Counted from the first letter of the stretch, positions 44,352-54,037 are shown. The stretch: 64,000 bases of DNA from Orenia metallireducens (GCF_001693735.1 NZ_LWDV01000007.1:212810-276809), one strand, 5' to 3'. The notes: a model not told the origin generated them from the letters alone. Program-made: numbers and translations.

Positions 44352-44431
44352 AAGAAAGTGCCGGAGGCTATCCCCCCAACACCTTTTTATTTAAAATAGA
44401 CTATTATCTTCCCTAATTTATAATAAGCATC
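44352..44431 (-). repeat. tatC terminator plus remnant of an aldo/keto reductase 3' end
   Basis: A GC-rich hairpin (AAGTGCCGGAGG / CCCCCCAACACCTT) with T-runs ends the tatC transcript. This hairpin and the next ~40 bases (AGACTATTATCTTCCCTAAT, then TTATAATAAGCAT) match 56415-56492, which is the terminator and the last codons of the aldo/keto reductase gene. Here no reductase gene remains. Confidence 0.6.
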
Positions 44432-44450
44432 TCTATTCTTAAATATCTTA

Positions 44451-45143
44451 TTATTCTATTATCCGTGCAACAACAATACTAAACTCATAAAGAAAAATCA
44501 ATGGTACTGCCATCATAGCTTGAGATATTATATCTGGTGGTGTCAAGATAGCTGATAAGACAAATATACTTACAATTACATATCTACGTTTATTTTTTAA
44601 AAAATTAGATGTAATGAGATTTAGTTTTACTAATAGTGTTATTAATAATGGTAGTTCAAAAATAATACCAAAAGGAATTAAAATTTTGATAATAAAAGAG
44701 ATATACTTATTCAATGAAAACATAGCCTCTAAACCATCAGAGGAAAATCCTAAGAAGAATTTAATTCCAAAAGGAATTACTATAAAAAAGGCAAAGGCTA
44801 CTCCAATCAGAAAGAATATATAGGATAGAGGTACTAGAACAAGTAAGTATCTCTTCTCTTCCTTTTTAAGACCTGGCAGCACAAACCTCCAAATTTGATA
44901 AAGAATTATTGGTAATGCCAATAAGAAACCGACAAACATGGAAAGCTTTAACTGAGTAAAGAAGGCCTCTGTTGGTACTAAATAGACTAGATCTTTACCA
45001 ACTGGTTTAGTAAAGATTTTTAATATATCTGTTATAAAAGAATAACCCAATATTGAAAAGAATATTAACCCTCCAATAGATATTACTATTCTCTTTCTTA
45101 ATTCTGCTAAATGTTCAATTATAGACATCTGCATATCTTCCAT
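44451..45143 (-). CDS. tatC: Twin-arginine translocase subunit TatC
   Basis: A 230-residue membrane protein with six spans; MSIIEHLAELRKRIVIS is the conserved N-terminal signal-recognition region, and a conserved glutamate follows TM3 in the FFLIGVAFAFFIVIP region. With TatA it exports folded proteins with twin-arginine signals. Encoded 78 bases below tatA at the end of the hyp cluster, whose three hydrogenase small subunits carry SRRRFLQW-type signals. Slightly short for the family (about 240-250). Confidence 0.94.
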   Translation of the reverse strand: MEDMQMSIIEHLAELRKRIVISIGGLIFFSILGYSFITDILKIFTKPVGKDLVYLVPTEAFFTQLKLSMFVGFLLALPIILYQIWRFVLPGLKKEEKRYLLVLVPLSYIFFLIGVAFAFFIVIPFGIKFFLGFSSDGLEAMFSLNKYISFIIKILIPFGIIFELPLLITLLVKLNLITSNFLKNKRRYVIVSIFVLSAILTPPDIISQAMMAVPLIFLYEFSIVVARIIE

Positions 45144-45221
45144 AAATCTTCTCCCATCTTTAAAATATAATCGTATAAAATAAATTATACCTGTTATAAC
45201 AGGTATAATTTAAGAAATTAG

Positions 45222-45398
45222 CTATTCTTTATCTTCATCAGTATTTGATATAGATTCTTCAATATTTGATGTTGCCTTTTTAAACTCTCTAATCCCTTTA
45301 CCGATCGCAGCACCAATTTCAGGTAACTTACTAGGACCAAAAATAACTAATGCAATTACTAAAATTAATATTAATTCTGGAATGCCTATCCCTAGCAT
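45222..45398 (-). CDS. tatA: Twin-arginine translocase subunit TatA
   Basis: A 58-residue protein: short N-terminal membrane helix ([16 protein letters not shown]), [10 protein letters not shown] hinge, amphipathic helix [13 protein letters not shown] and acidic tail. ATG at 45398 has GGAGG eight bases upstream; the GTG three codons earlier does not. It forms the Tat pore with TatC. It follows hypE by 47 bases, so the export machinery is probably co-transcribed with hydrogenase maturation. Confidence 0.93.
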   Translation of the reverse strand: MLGIGIPELILILVIALVIFGPSKLPEIGAAIGKGIREFKKATSNIEESISNTDEDKE

Positions 45399-45445
45399 CG
45401 GCTTCACCTCCTTTTATAAGAATATAATCTATTTAGCATTAAATA

Positions 45446-46450
45446 TTAACAGATTCTTGGTAATAGCTCTCCAGCTAACATATTTAAGATACGAGTTCCT
45501 CCCAGTCCTGTCTTTAGATAAACATTACTATCATTACTATCTACTATAGTTCCAATTATTTGGGCATCTTCCCCCATTGGATTCTTTCTCATCACTTCTA
45601 ATACCTTCTCTACATCCTCTTCTGACACTATAACGATTACTTTACCTTCATTAGCTAGATATAAGGGGTCAACTCCTAAGATTTCACATAAGCTCCTTAC
45701 CTCTGCTTTGATAGGTATCTGTTCTTCTTCAAGCTCGATAGCAACCTGACTCTGACTAGCTATCTCATTTAAAGTAGTTGCTAAACCTCCTCGAGTTGGA
45801 TCTCTTAATACCTTTACATTATTACTGGTATTTAAAATATCTTCAATCAGATTATTCAATAAGCAACAATCACTCTCCGTAGAGAAATCAAAGTCTAAAT
45901 CTCCTCTTTGTGCCATGATACTAGCTCCATGGTCTCCCAAAGTTCCATTGATAATTACCTTATCTCCAGGCTCTGCCATCTCTCCACCAATATAAATATC
46001 TCTTGTAACTACTCCTATTCCAGTGGTATTGATATAAATCTTATCAGCATTTCCCTGTTCTACCACCTTAGTATCACCAGTTACTATCTTAACTCCTGCC
46101 TCTTTAGCAGTCTTAGCTATAGATTTAACTATCTTTCTTAAATCTTCAATAGCCAATCCTTCCTCTATAATAAAACCTACTGTTAAATATAAAGGCTTAG
46201 CCCCACTCATAGCTAAGTCATTGACTGTACCACAAACTGATATCTTACCTATATCCCCACCATTGAAGAATATTGGATTGATAACAAAGGAATCTGTAGT
46301 TACAGCTATTTTCCCATTTACCTCTGGTAGTAATGCTGAATCATTCTTCTGCCCTAATATTTCATTATCAAAATACTGCTGAAAAATGCCATCTATCAAT
46401 TGATGGGTTAGCTTTCCACCACTACCATGGGCTAAAGTAATTACATCCAT
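45446..46450 (-). CDS. hypE: Hydrogenase maturation protein HypE
   Basis: A 334-residue PurM/ThiL-like enzyme that dehydrates the carbamoyl group on its C-terminal cysteine to thiocyanate, the source of the iron-bound cyanides of NiFe hydrogenase. The required tail is present: it ends LLPRIC. ITLAHGSGGKLTHQLID near the N-terminus and TGDTKVVEQG are family signatures. Follows hypD by 31 bases. Confidence 0.96.
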   Translation of the reverse strand: MDVITLAHGSGGKLTHQLIDGIFQQYFDNEILGQKNDSALLPEVNGKIAVTTDSFVINPIFFNGGDIGKISVCGTVNDLAMSGAKPLYLTVGFIIEEGLAIEDLRKIVKSIAKTAKEAGVKIVTGDTKVVEQGNADKIYINTTGIGVVTRDIYIGGEMAEPGDKVIINGTLGDHGASIMAQRGDLDFDFSTESDCCLLNNLIEDILNTSNNVKVLRDPTRGGLATTLNEIASQSQVAIELEEEQIPIKAEVRSLCEILGVDPLYLANEGKVIVIVSEEDVEKVLEVMRKNPMGEDAQIIGTIVDSNDSNVYLKTGLGGTRILNMLAGELLPRIC

Positions 46451-46481
46451 CTATTTCCCTCCTATTACTACTAATCCTATC

Positions 46482-47567
46482 TTATTTCTTTCCATATTTA
46501 TAATAAGCAGCACAGGTTCCTTCCTCAGAGACCATACATGCTCCTATTGGATTTACTGGGGTACATGCTTTAGAGAATAATTTACATTCTAAAGGGGTCT
46601 TCTTCCCCTTAAGTACTTCACCACATATACAACCCTTAAGTTTCTTCTCTCGAGATATGCTAATTCCAAGCTTGATCTCTGTATCAATGTTCTGATATTC
46701 ATTTCTAAGCTTCAATCCTGAACCTTTTATCTCTCCAAGACCTCGCCATTGGCTATTTGTAACTTCAAATATATCAGAGATAATATTAATAGCTGATTGG
46801 TTACCTTCATACTTTACTAATCTACTATATACATTCTCAATTTTAGGTTCTCTATCTTGGATCATCTTCAATAGTTTATATAAGGCAAAGACAATATCTC
46901 CAGATTCAAACCCTGCTACTACTGCTGGAACTCCATATTTCTCTGCTAAAAATTCATAGGGCTTAACTCCAATAACAGTGCTAACATGACCAGGGCAGAT
47001 AAACCCATCAATCTCTATCTCTTCGTCTAAGACCAGACCTTCCATAGTAGCAGGCATAGTCTTTAGAGATTGAAGGATAGAATAATTATTTAGATTTAAC
47101 TCTTCTACTCTCTTGACACTCAATGCAATCGTAGGAATGGTAGTCTCAAAACCTATAGCCAGAAAAACAACCTCTTTATCAGGGTTATCTTGAGCAATCT
47201 TAACTGCATCAAGGGGAGAATAGACCATCCTAACATTAGCACCTAAAGCCTTCTGTTTCTGCAAAGAACTATCAGTCCCAGGTACTCTCATCATATCAGC
47301 AAAAGTTGTTATTATTATATCTTCTCTTTTAGATAATTCAATTGCTGTATCTATATAACCCTGAGGTGTTACACAGACAGGGCAACCAGGTCCAGAGATT
47401 AGCTCGATATTATCTGGCAATAGGTCTCTAATCCCTGTTCTAAAGATTGCCATAGTGTGAGTTCCACAGACTTCCATTATCTTAATCTTTTTATTACTCT
47501 CTAGCTTCAACTTATATAACATTTTCTTAACTGTTGCTACATCTCTAAATTCTTCTAAGTACTTCAT
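46482..47567 (-). CDS. hypD: Hydrogenase maturation protein HypD
   Basis: A 361-residue iron-sulfur scaffold on which the Fe(CN)2CO unit is assembled with HypC. CGTHTMAIFRTG (cysteine near residue 34) and GPGCPVCVTP are the active-site motifs; the C-terminal cysteines CICGEVL, CKLFSKACTP and GACMVSEEGTC bind the [4Fe-4S] cluster. Follows hypC by 18 bases. Confidence 0.96.
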   Translation of the reverse strand: MKYLEEFRDVATVKKMLYKLKLESNKKIKIMEVCGTHTMAIFRTGIRDLLPDNIELISGPGCPVCVTPQGYIDTAIELSKREDIIITTFADMMRVPGTDSSLQKQKALGANVRMVYSPLDAVKIAQDNPDKEVVFLAIGFETTIPTIALSVKRVEELNLNNYSILQSLKTMPATMEGLVLDEEIEIDGFICPGHVSTVIGVKPYEFLAEKYGVPAVVAGFESGDIVFALYKLLKMIQDREPKIENVYSRLVKYEGNQSAINIISDIFEVTNSQWRGLGEIKGSGLKLRNEYQNIDTEIKLGISISREKKLKGCICGEVLKGKKTPLECKLFSKACTPVNPIGACMVSEEGTCAAYYKYGKK

Positions 47568-47585
47568 TAAAAATACCTCCAGATT

Positions 47586-47804
47586 CTACTCATGCTCAGC
47601 TAATTCTCTAAATAACTCTAAGGTCTTCTCAGCTTCCTCTTTATCAAGCTTCTGCATTGCACAACCAGAATGGAGTAATACATAATCTCCAACCTCTACA
47701 TCAGGTACTAAGAGAATATTAACCTGCTTCTTTACTCCTCCAAAGTCAACAGTAGCTTCTGAATCTGATACTTCAATTACTTCTACTGGTACAGCTACAC
47801 ACAT
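47586..47804 (-). CDS. hypC: Hydrogenase maturation chaperone HypC
   Basis: A 72-residue OB-fold chaperone. The functional N-terminal cysteine follows the start (MCVAVPVEV), and VGDYVLLHSGCAMQKLD is conserved. It carries the iron unit from HypD to the large-subunit precursor. The ATG overlaps the hypF stop region by one base. Confidence 0.95.
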   Translation of the reverse strand: MCVAVPVEVIEVSDSEATVDFGGVKKQVNILLVPDVEVGDYVLLHSGCAMQKLDKEEAEKTLELFRELAEHE

Positions 47805-50059
47805 TAGTTATTCCTCCTCTTATAATTGGCAACTACTAACTGTCCTAAAGCCAATCCCCCATCATTGCAAGGTATTTGAGCATGGGTATATACTTTAAAG
47901 CCATCTCTTTTTAACCCAGCATAAATTCCTTTTAAGATAATTTCATTTTGAAATACTCCACCACTTAAAGCAACTTGATTTATCTCATACTTATCTCTAA
48001 GCAGCTTACAGATCTCTATTGAAAGAGCAATTATAGTATTATGGAAGCGTTTAGCTATAATACTCATATCTACCTTATCTTTTATATCTATGATTACATC
48101 CTTTATAATCTGATTAGTATTGATTATATAGTTTCCATTGTCATTTTCAATCTGATAACGATAAACTCCTTCTTCTTTCCTATCAGCTATAACTTCTAAC
48201 TCAATTGCAGCCTGAGCATCATAACTAATCTCTTGCCTTAATCCAATTAAAGCAGAGATTGTATCAAATAATCTGCCCATACTTGAGGTCAAAGGAGAGT
48301 TTAGATTATACTCTAGCATCTTTAAGACACTCTTAATCTTCAGTTTATCTACTCTTTTAAATAAGTCTATATCAACTTCACCTACCTTATACAAATGGCT
48401 AATTGCCATCCGCCATGGTTCTTTAACTGCCTGTTCTCCTCCAGGCATATTAACATAATTTAAGTGAGCTGCTCTAGTGAAACCCTCATAGTCACAGATT
48501 AAAAACTCCCCTCCCCAGATATTCCCATCAGTACCTAAACCAGTGCCATCAAAAGCAAGACCAATAACCTTTTTAGAGATATCATTCTCAACCATACAAC
48601 TTACTATATGGGCATGATGGTGCTGTACACCTACCTTTACACCAGCTTCATTCTGTCCATAAACAGAAGAAAGATAACCTAAATGTAGATCATGGGCAAT
48701 TACTTTAGGATTAAGCTTATAAATCTTCTTAAAATGCTCTATATTCTTCTTAAAATTATTATAGGTATTAAGATTATCTAAATCACCGATATGCTGACTT
48801 AAAAAAATAAATCCCCCTTTAGCAATACAGAAGGTGTTTTTTAGATGTGAACCACAGGCTAGACTCTCGACTAACCCATCAACTTTGAAAGGAATCGGAG
48901 CATATCCTCTAGACCTTCTAATCAAGCGTTCTTTACCCAATATCACTCTAGAGACTGAATCATCTACTGATAAAAAGATATCCCTATCATGTAATAAGAA
49001 ATAATCAACAACCTTGTCTAGACGAGCAATGGCATCTTTATTTTTATACTCTATTGGAAGTCCACTAAGGTTGGCACTGGTCATTAGCAATACCTCTAAC
49101 CCTTGATCAAATAATAGATTATGTAATGGAGTATAAGGAAGCATTACTCCTAACTTATTACTATTAGGAGCTATATTATCAGCCAAATTACCATTTTTTC
49201 TATCTAATAATAAAATAGGTCTTCTAATCCCTGCTAAGATATTCTCTTCAAGTTGATTGACATAGCAGTACTCTCTTACTACCTCTATATCCTTCATCAT
49301 TACAGCAAAGGGCTTATCAGGTCTTAATTTTCTATTACGTAACTTCTCAACAGCCTCTTTATCTTTACCATTACAGACTAAATGAAATCCCCCTAATCCT
49401 TTAACAGCTATAATCTTGCCTTCTTTTAATAGATTAGTTGCTTTCTTCAAAGGCTCTTCAACCTCTACTTTATTACCTAAGTCATCAGTCAGCCAAAGCT
49501 TTGGACCACATTCAGGACAAGCATTTGGTTGAGCATGAAATCTTCTATCTTTAGGATTATTATACTCTACTTTACACTTTCCACACATTTCAAAATCCTT
49601 CATAGTAGTCTGAGCTCTATCATAGGGCAAACTCTTAATGATCGAAAATCTAGGTCCACAATTAGTACAGTTAGTAAATGGATACTTATAGCGCCGATTA
49701 TTAATATCCTCAATATCATCCTTGCAATCAAAGCAAGTTGATACATCAGGAGAGATTAAGGTTAGAACTCTATTATTATCTTTACTCTTTTTGATAGTAA
49801 AAGACTCATATCCTTTAAAGGGTAGTTCCTCAACTCTTATCTTATCTATCTTAGATAATGGTGGTGCTTGAAATTGAAGGTCAATCTTAAAATTATCAAT
49901 ATCTATTACTTTACCTTCAATATCAATCTTTACACCTTCAGTAGTATTACTGACCCACCCCTTTAGATTATATTTAGCAGCCAAGTTATAGACAAAGGGT
50001 CTAAAACCAACCCCTTGTACTATACCTTCAACATTTATATAATTTCTTAATTGCTCCAA
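47804..50059 (-). CDS. hypF: Carbamoyltransferase HypF
   Basis: A 751-residue multi-domain enzyme that turns carbamoyl phosphate into carbamoyl-AMP and loads HypE. Domains in order: acylphosphatase (residues 1-90, VEGIVQGVGFRPFVYNLA), two zinc-finger motifs (CFDC..CTNC and CGKC..CPEC, about 105-185), YrdC-like (200-380), and Kae1-like (390-751; HHHAHIVSCMVEN, GLAFDGTGLGTDGNIWGGEF). A TTG start with AGGAG upstream is used; no ATG option exists nearby. Confidence 0.95.
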   Translation of the reverse strand: MEQLRNYINVEGIVQGVGFRPFVYNLAAKYNLKGWVSNTTEGVKIDIEGKVIDIDNFKIDLQFQAPPLSKIDKIRVEELPFKGYESFTIKKSKDNNRVLTLISPDVSTCFDCKDDIEDINNRRYKYPFTNCTNCGPRFSIIKSLPYDRAQTTMKDFEMCGKCKVEYNNPKDRRFHAQPNACPECGPKLWLTDDLGNKVEVEEPLKKATNLLKEGKIIAVKGLGGFHLVCNGKDKEAVEKLRNRKLRPDKPFAVMMKDIEVVREYCYVNQLEENILAGIRRPILLLDRKNGNLADNIAPNSNKLGVMLPYTPLHNLLFDQGLEVLLMTSANLSGLPIEYKNKDAIARLDKVVDYFLLHDRDIFLSVDDSVSRVILGKERLIRRSRGYAPIPFKVDGLVESLACGSHLKNTFCIAKGGFIFLSQHIGDLDNLNTYNNFKKNIEHFKKIYKLNPKVIAHDLHLGYLSSVYGQNEAGVKVGVQHHHAHIVSCMVENDISKKVIGLAFDGTGLGTDGNIWGGEFLICDYEGFTRAAHLNYVNMPGGEQAVKEPWRMAISHLYKVGEVDIDLFKRVDKLKIKSVLKMLEYNLNSPLTSSMGRLFDTISALIGLRQEISYDAQAAIELEVIADRKEEGVYRYQIENDNGNYIINTNQIIKDVIIDIKDKVDMSIIAKRFHNTIIALSIEICKLLRDKYEINQVALSGGVFQNEIILKGIYAGLKRDGFKVYTHAQIPCNDGGLALGQLVVANYKRRNN

Positions 50060-50097
50060 CTTATCTACATCTCCTATCAGAGTTAATAATATATAAA

Positions 50098-50760
50098 CTA
50101 AGCTTTTCTTCTTTCTAAAACTCTCTTCTCTAAATAACTACTTACCTCATTAATCCCTTGACCAGTTCTAGCAGAGACCTCAAAGACTTTAATACCCTGA
50201 TTTAAGGATTTAATATCTTTGTATAAATCCTCCATTGAAAAATCTGTATATTCCAATAAGTCAACCTTGTTGACTATCAATACCTCTGATTTTTGGAACA
50301 TAGCAGGATACTTTAATGGTTTATCACTTCCTTCAGTTATACTTAATACAGTTACTTTGATATCCTCACTTAAATCATAGGAAGCAGTACATACTAGATT
50401 ACCTACATTCTCAATCACCAATAAATCTACCCCATCAAGGTCTATCTGATTCATAGCCTCTCTAATCATATTAGCCTCTAAGTGGCATGCTCCTCCAGTA
50501 TTAACTTGGATAACTTGAGTTCCATAAGCCTCTATCCTATCTGCATCCTTAGTTGTATATAAGTCACCTTCTATTACAGTTAGATTAATCTTATCTTTTA
50601 ATGATTTGATAATCTGTTCTAATAAAGTAGTCTTTCCAGCTCCTGGTGATCCTACTAAATCGATAGTAAATATTCCTTTTTCTTGAAGCAACTTTCTATT
50701 CTCATCAGCTATTTGATCATTATTTGCTAGAATATTCTTCTTAACTTCAATCTGCTTCAC
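50098..50760 (-). CDS. hypB: Nickel-insertion GTPase HypB
   Basis: A 220-residue GTPase that loads nickel into the hydrogenase with HypA. P-loop is GSPGAGKTT; the metal-binding loop is GGACHLEANMI; NKVDLLEYTD gives guanine specificity. The GTG at 50760 is chosen because GGAGG lies eight bases upstream; upstream extension would overlap hypA further. No histidine-rich storage tail is present. Confidence 0.94.
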   Translation of the reverse strand: MKQIEVKKNILANNDQIADENRKLLQEKGIFTIDLVGSPGAGKTTLLEQIIKSLKDKINLTVIEGDLYTTKDADRIEAYGTQVIQVNTGGACHLEANMIREAMNQIDLDGVDLLVIENVGNLVCTASYDLSEDIKVTVLSITEGSDKPLKYPAMFQKSEVLIVNKVDLLEYTDFSMEDLYKDIKSLNQGIKVFEVSARTGQGINEVSSYLEKRVLERRKA

Positions 50761-50761
50761 C

Positions 50762-51103
50762 TTATTCACCCTCCAAGCTATCAAGTAATAATTCATTACC
50801 TGTGATTATTTTACTACTAAATAAATTACACTTTGGACATAATTTATTGGTATAGTCTATTTTAAATACTTCTTTACAATTTTCACACTCTGCAGTAGCT
50901 TCTACTCTCTTGATAATCAACTCTGCATTCTCTACCACAGTATCTTGAGAAAAGGCTTCAAAGGCAAATTCCAGTGCACTCTCCTCTACACAGGTCATTT
51001 CACCAATCTTTAATTCTACCTTAGTAACCTTCTTAAGATTATACTCTGCAATATTATCCGTTATAATTTCAAAAATTTCAGCCATAATAGAAAGCTCGTG
51101 CAC
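50762..51103 (-). CDS. hypA: Nickel-binding maturation factor HypA
   Basis: A 113-residue protein with His2 in the nickel-binding N-terminus (MHELSIMAEIFE) and a zinc site C-x2-C..C-x2-C (CENC, CPKC). It delivers nickel to the hydrogenase with HypB. The GTG start overlaps the stop of the protease gene (TAGTG). Confidence 0.93.
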   Translation of the reverse strand: MHELSIMAEIFEIITDNIAEYNLKKVTKVELKIGEMTCVEESALEFAFEAFSQDTVVENAELIIKRVEATAECENCKEVFKIDYTNKLCPKCNLFSSKIITGNELLLDSLEGE

Positions 51104-51570
51104 TAAAAATCACCTATACCTTCTTTTTTAAGTTCATTCTTTACTATATCTATAATAGTAGGAATCTCTGCTCTTATCTCTGGCGATAATTCCAAATCAT
51201 AATAGACCTCTTTAGGCTCAACACCAATTATCACTACCTCTGGTGAATATCCCATCAGCTCTACTTTCTTTACGATATCCATAATTTGAACATCATGCAA
51301 AGAGGAACTTTCACTAATATAGCCACCCATTTCTTCAGGGGTAATCCGATAAATAGTAGCAGGTTGGTGACCACCTTTTAGACAGTCTACTATAATTACC
51401 TTATCCTTCTTGACAAAAACATCTACAAGATCAAAGACCGAGGTTCCACCATCAATTATCTCTATATTCTCTGGAAAATCTAAATCTTCTAGCTTATTGA
51501 TCACATGTATTCCTACTCCATCATCTCTTAATAATAGATTACCTATACCTAAAATAGCAATAGCTTTCAC
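51103..51570 (-). CDS. Hydrogenase maturation endopeptidase, HyaD/HybD family
   Basis: A 155-residue protease that trims the C-terminus of the large subunit after nickel insertion. ILGIGNLLLRDDGVGIHV carries the metal-binding aspartate, with a further Asp in DCLKGGHQ and a histidine in SSSLHDVQ. The GTG start overlaps the large-subunit stop. Its substrate must be the neighbouring large subunit, whose tail runs 23 residues past the last histidine. Confidence 0.93.
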   Translation of the reverse strand: MKAIAILGIGNLLLRDDGVGIHVINKLEDLDFPENIEIIDGGTSVFDLVDVFVKKDKVIIVDCLKGGHQPATIYRITPEEMGGYISESSSLHDVQIMDIVKKVELMGYSPEVVIIGVEPKEVYYDLELSPEIRAEIPTIIDIVKNELKKEGIGDF

Positions 51571-53000
51571 TAAAAAGCTCCTTTAGGGTTTGGTGTAGAA
51601 ACTACAAATTCTTTTCTAATATTATTCTCAACATCTATAATATGAACTGAACAACCTGTACACGGATCAAAGGAGTGAACTATTCTTAATAATTCAATTG
51701 GCTGATTGATATCTTGAACAGTTACCCCAATTAAAGCCTGCTCCAATGGTCCCATATTTCCATTATCATCTCGTGGAGAGACATTCCAACAAGTAGGTGT
51801 CAGCACCTGATAATGATCTGTACTTTGATTAGAGAAGTTTAACCAGTGTCCTAAGGCACCTCTAGGTGCTTCTGTTAATCCATAACCTACTCCAGAATCT
51901 GGCAGAGTCAATTCACTATAAGCATTCATATTAGTTGATAATAAATCAGCCCAATAGCTCATCTCTTGAGCTAACTTCTGAGTTTCTAAACCTCTGGCCA
52001 TATGTCTATCCATAACAGAAATTCCTCTTGTATACTCTTTATTCATAAACATTCTTGCCAAAGGCCCTGTCTCATATGCTACACCATTATATCTTGGAGC
52101 TTTTAACCAGGAATATGCTCCTGCTTTACCATATTGCGGTGTAGTTTCTCCATTTTGTGGATGTTTATTAGTTGAAGTATCAGTATACCAAGAATACTTT
52201 GTATACTCTTTAATCAAGTTAGTGTCCATACTACCATAAGTCCCGTTTGTATATGTACCCGCCTTAAATAAGGTATTAGTACTATCTAAATCAAAGACAC
52301 CATAAGTTAATAAGTTACCAGAACCCTTACCAATATAATAATAATCATCATAAGCATTAGCAATTAAGTTCAAGTCATTCATATATTCGTTATCTATAAA
52401 ACTCTTAACTTCACTTAAGTAAGTTTTAAACTTAGTTATATCAGTACTGGTTAACTTCACAGTTACACCACCTGGAACTACTGTCATCACATGAGGTATC
52501 TTCCCAGAAAGAATAGCCGTCATTTCATGTGCTTTTCTTCTTATCTCTAAAGCCTTAATATAGTTGTTAATTACTGCATCATTTTCTGTAGTAGTCAAAC
52601 GATAATCGACATTATAGCCTGGTTGCCAAGGACTCTGTGATGGACCTTGAGCATAATCTAATAAAGCTAAATGATAAAAATGTAAAATATGATCTGATAG
52701 ATAGTTTCCACCTAAGATTAAATTTCTTAGTAATAAGGCGTCAGCAGTTGGAGTATATCCAAAAGCATCTTCAACTGCTTTTACTGAAGCAATACTATGG
52801 CTTACTGGACAAAGACCACATATTCTCTGGGTTAAATGAATTGCATCTCTTGGATCTCTTCCTGCTAATATCTGTTCAAAGCCTCTAAATAAATTTCCAC
52901 TACTATGGGCATTAATTACTGTATTAGTACTATCCACTTCAACCTCTATCTTTAAATGGCCTTCCAATCTCGTAACTGGATCTATCTTTATTTTAGCCAT
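51570..53000 (-). CDS. NiFe hydrogenase large (catalytic) subunit, group 1-like
   Basis: A 476-residue catalytic subunit from the ATG at 53000 (GGAGG nine bases upstream; the ATG at 53009 touches that site). Nickel ligands are in RICGLCPVSHS (C61, C64) and DPCTGCSVH (C447, C450). After the terminal histidine a 23-residue tail awaits cleavage. No signal peptide: it should be carried across by the small subunit through Tat. It is the only large subunit in the window but has three potential partners. No cytochrome b anchor gene is found, so the enzyme is probably soluble or uses another acceptor. Confidence 0.95.
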   Translation of the reverse strand: MAKIKIDPVTRLEGHLKIEVEVDSTNTVINAHSSGNLFRGFEQILAGRDPRDAIHLTQRICGLCPVSHSIASVKAVEDAFGYTPTADALLLRNLILGGNYLSDHILHFYHLALLDYAQGPSQSPWQPGYNVDYRLTTTENDAVINNYIKALEIRRKAHEMTAILSGKIPHVMTVVPGGVTVKLTSTDITKFKTYLSEVKSFIDNEYMNDLNLIANAYDDYYYIGKGSGNLLTYGVFDLDSTNTLFKAGTYTNGTYGSMDTNLIKEYTKYSWYTDTSTNKHPQNGETTPQYGKAGAYSWLKAPRYNGVAYETGPLARMFMNKEYTRGISVMDRHMARGLETQKLAQEMSYWADLLSTNMNAYSELTLPDSGVGYGLTEAPRGALGHWLNFSNQSTDHYQVLTPTCWNVSPRDDNGNMGPLEQALIGVTVQDINQPIELLRIVHSFDPCTGCSVHIIDVENNIRKEFVVSTPNPKGAF

Positions 53001-53037
53001 AAAATTCATCCTCCTTTATTTTTATCTTTTATAAAAT

Positions 53038-53958
53038 TTAATCATCTTCACTATAACTAGTACCTATTTTATAGAATATAGACTGTGGAAAAGTCTCACT
53101 TGCACACCCAATACATAAATTATTAGCTTGAATACACCAATTAACTTCATTATTCCACTTTAAGGTATGACAATTAACATAAGTTTCTGGCCCTCTACAT
53201 CCTATCGCCTCATAACATCCTTCCATTCCTAACTCCTTAACTTCTGGATAACCTGATTCATAAGGACACCTATCATGTAACGCATTACTATAGAAAGTTT
53301 CTGGTCTTCCTTTATAATCTAAAATTGGCATCCCATTGAGTAATAAATCTATTACTGTACTCATTATAATATAAGGATGAGTTGGGCACCCTGGCAGATT
53401 AATTATAGGATTAGTAGTATTACTATTTAAAATACTATTTACATCTTTAATACCAGTTGGATTAGGTCCTGCTGCTGGAACACCTCCAAAGGCAGCACAA
53501 GTCCCTACGTTAATTACATATTTAGCCTGAGATCCTAATTCATTTACTGCATCTAACATTGTCCATGGCTGTCCATCTCTCTCAGTCAAAACACAATAAA
53601 CGCCATTATCAGCTGTTGGAACTCCTCCCTCAATTATTAGAATAAAATCACCATTATGATCTATAGCAGCTTGATCTAAGGTAGAAATAGCCAAATCTCC
53701 TGTTGCTGTCATTAAATTATGGTGATATTTCATATCAACTTTATTCAATAAAAAATCATCAATTGTTGTTTCTTTAATCGAATTTAATAAAGAAATTGAA
53801 CATCCTGAGCAAGCTGCCCCCTGTAACCAAATAACTGGTGGTTTAGTTCCTGCAGCCAAAACCACATTATCTAGTCTCTCTAAATCAAACTTCGATAAAC
53901 CCAAGGCAGCCGCTGAAGCTGCTGTCCATTGCAAAAATCTTCTTCTCGATATCTTCAC
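53038..53958 (-). CDS. NiFe hydrogenase small subunit, paralog 1
   Basis: A 306-residue electron-transfer subunit directly upstream of the large subunit gene. The Tat signal is SRRRFLQWTAASAAALGLS. Proximal cluster: CSGC, GTCAAFGG and LPGCPTHP. Distal cluster: H-D-R-C, then CYEAIGC. Medial cluster: C in VNCHTLKW, C in NWCIQ and CIGC, so four cysteines. Paralogs usually have proline at the NWC position; cysteine predicts a [4Fe-4S] rather than a [3Fe-4S]. No C-terminal membrane anchor. GTG start with AAGGGGG site. About 185 N-terminal residues are nearly identical to paralogs 2 and 3. Confidence 0.94.
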   Translation of the reverse strand: MKISRRRFLQWTAASAAALGLSKFDLERLDNVVLAAGTKPPVIWLQGAACSGCSISLLNSIKETTIDDFLLNKVDMKYHHNLMTATGDLAISTLDQAAIDHNGDFILIIEGGVPTADNGVYCVLTERDGQPWTMLDAVNELGSQAKYVINVGTCAAFGGVPAAGPNPTGIKDVNSILNSNTTNPIINLPGCPTHPYIIMSTVIDLLLNGMPILDYKGRPETFYSNALHDRCPYESGYPEVKELGMEGCYEAIGCRGPETYVNCHTLKWNNEVNWCIQANNLCIGCASETFPQSIFYKIGTSYSEDD

Positions 53959-53984
53959 TCTTTTACCCCCTTGACAAATAATAT

Positions 53985-54037
53985 ATGTTAATATATCTAC
54001 ACATGTAAATTATACTAATTTATTTATATTTTATCAA
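53985..54037 (-). promoter_or_regulatory. Promoter and Rex-like operator of small subunit 1
   Basis: TTGATA (54032-54037), 17 bases, TATAAT (54009-54014), then GTGTAGATATATTAACAT (53985-54002), matching the Rex-type TTGTKAA-N4-TTMACAA in its right half and partly in the left. It covers the expected start of transcription. Confidence 0.55.
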
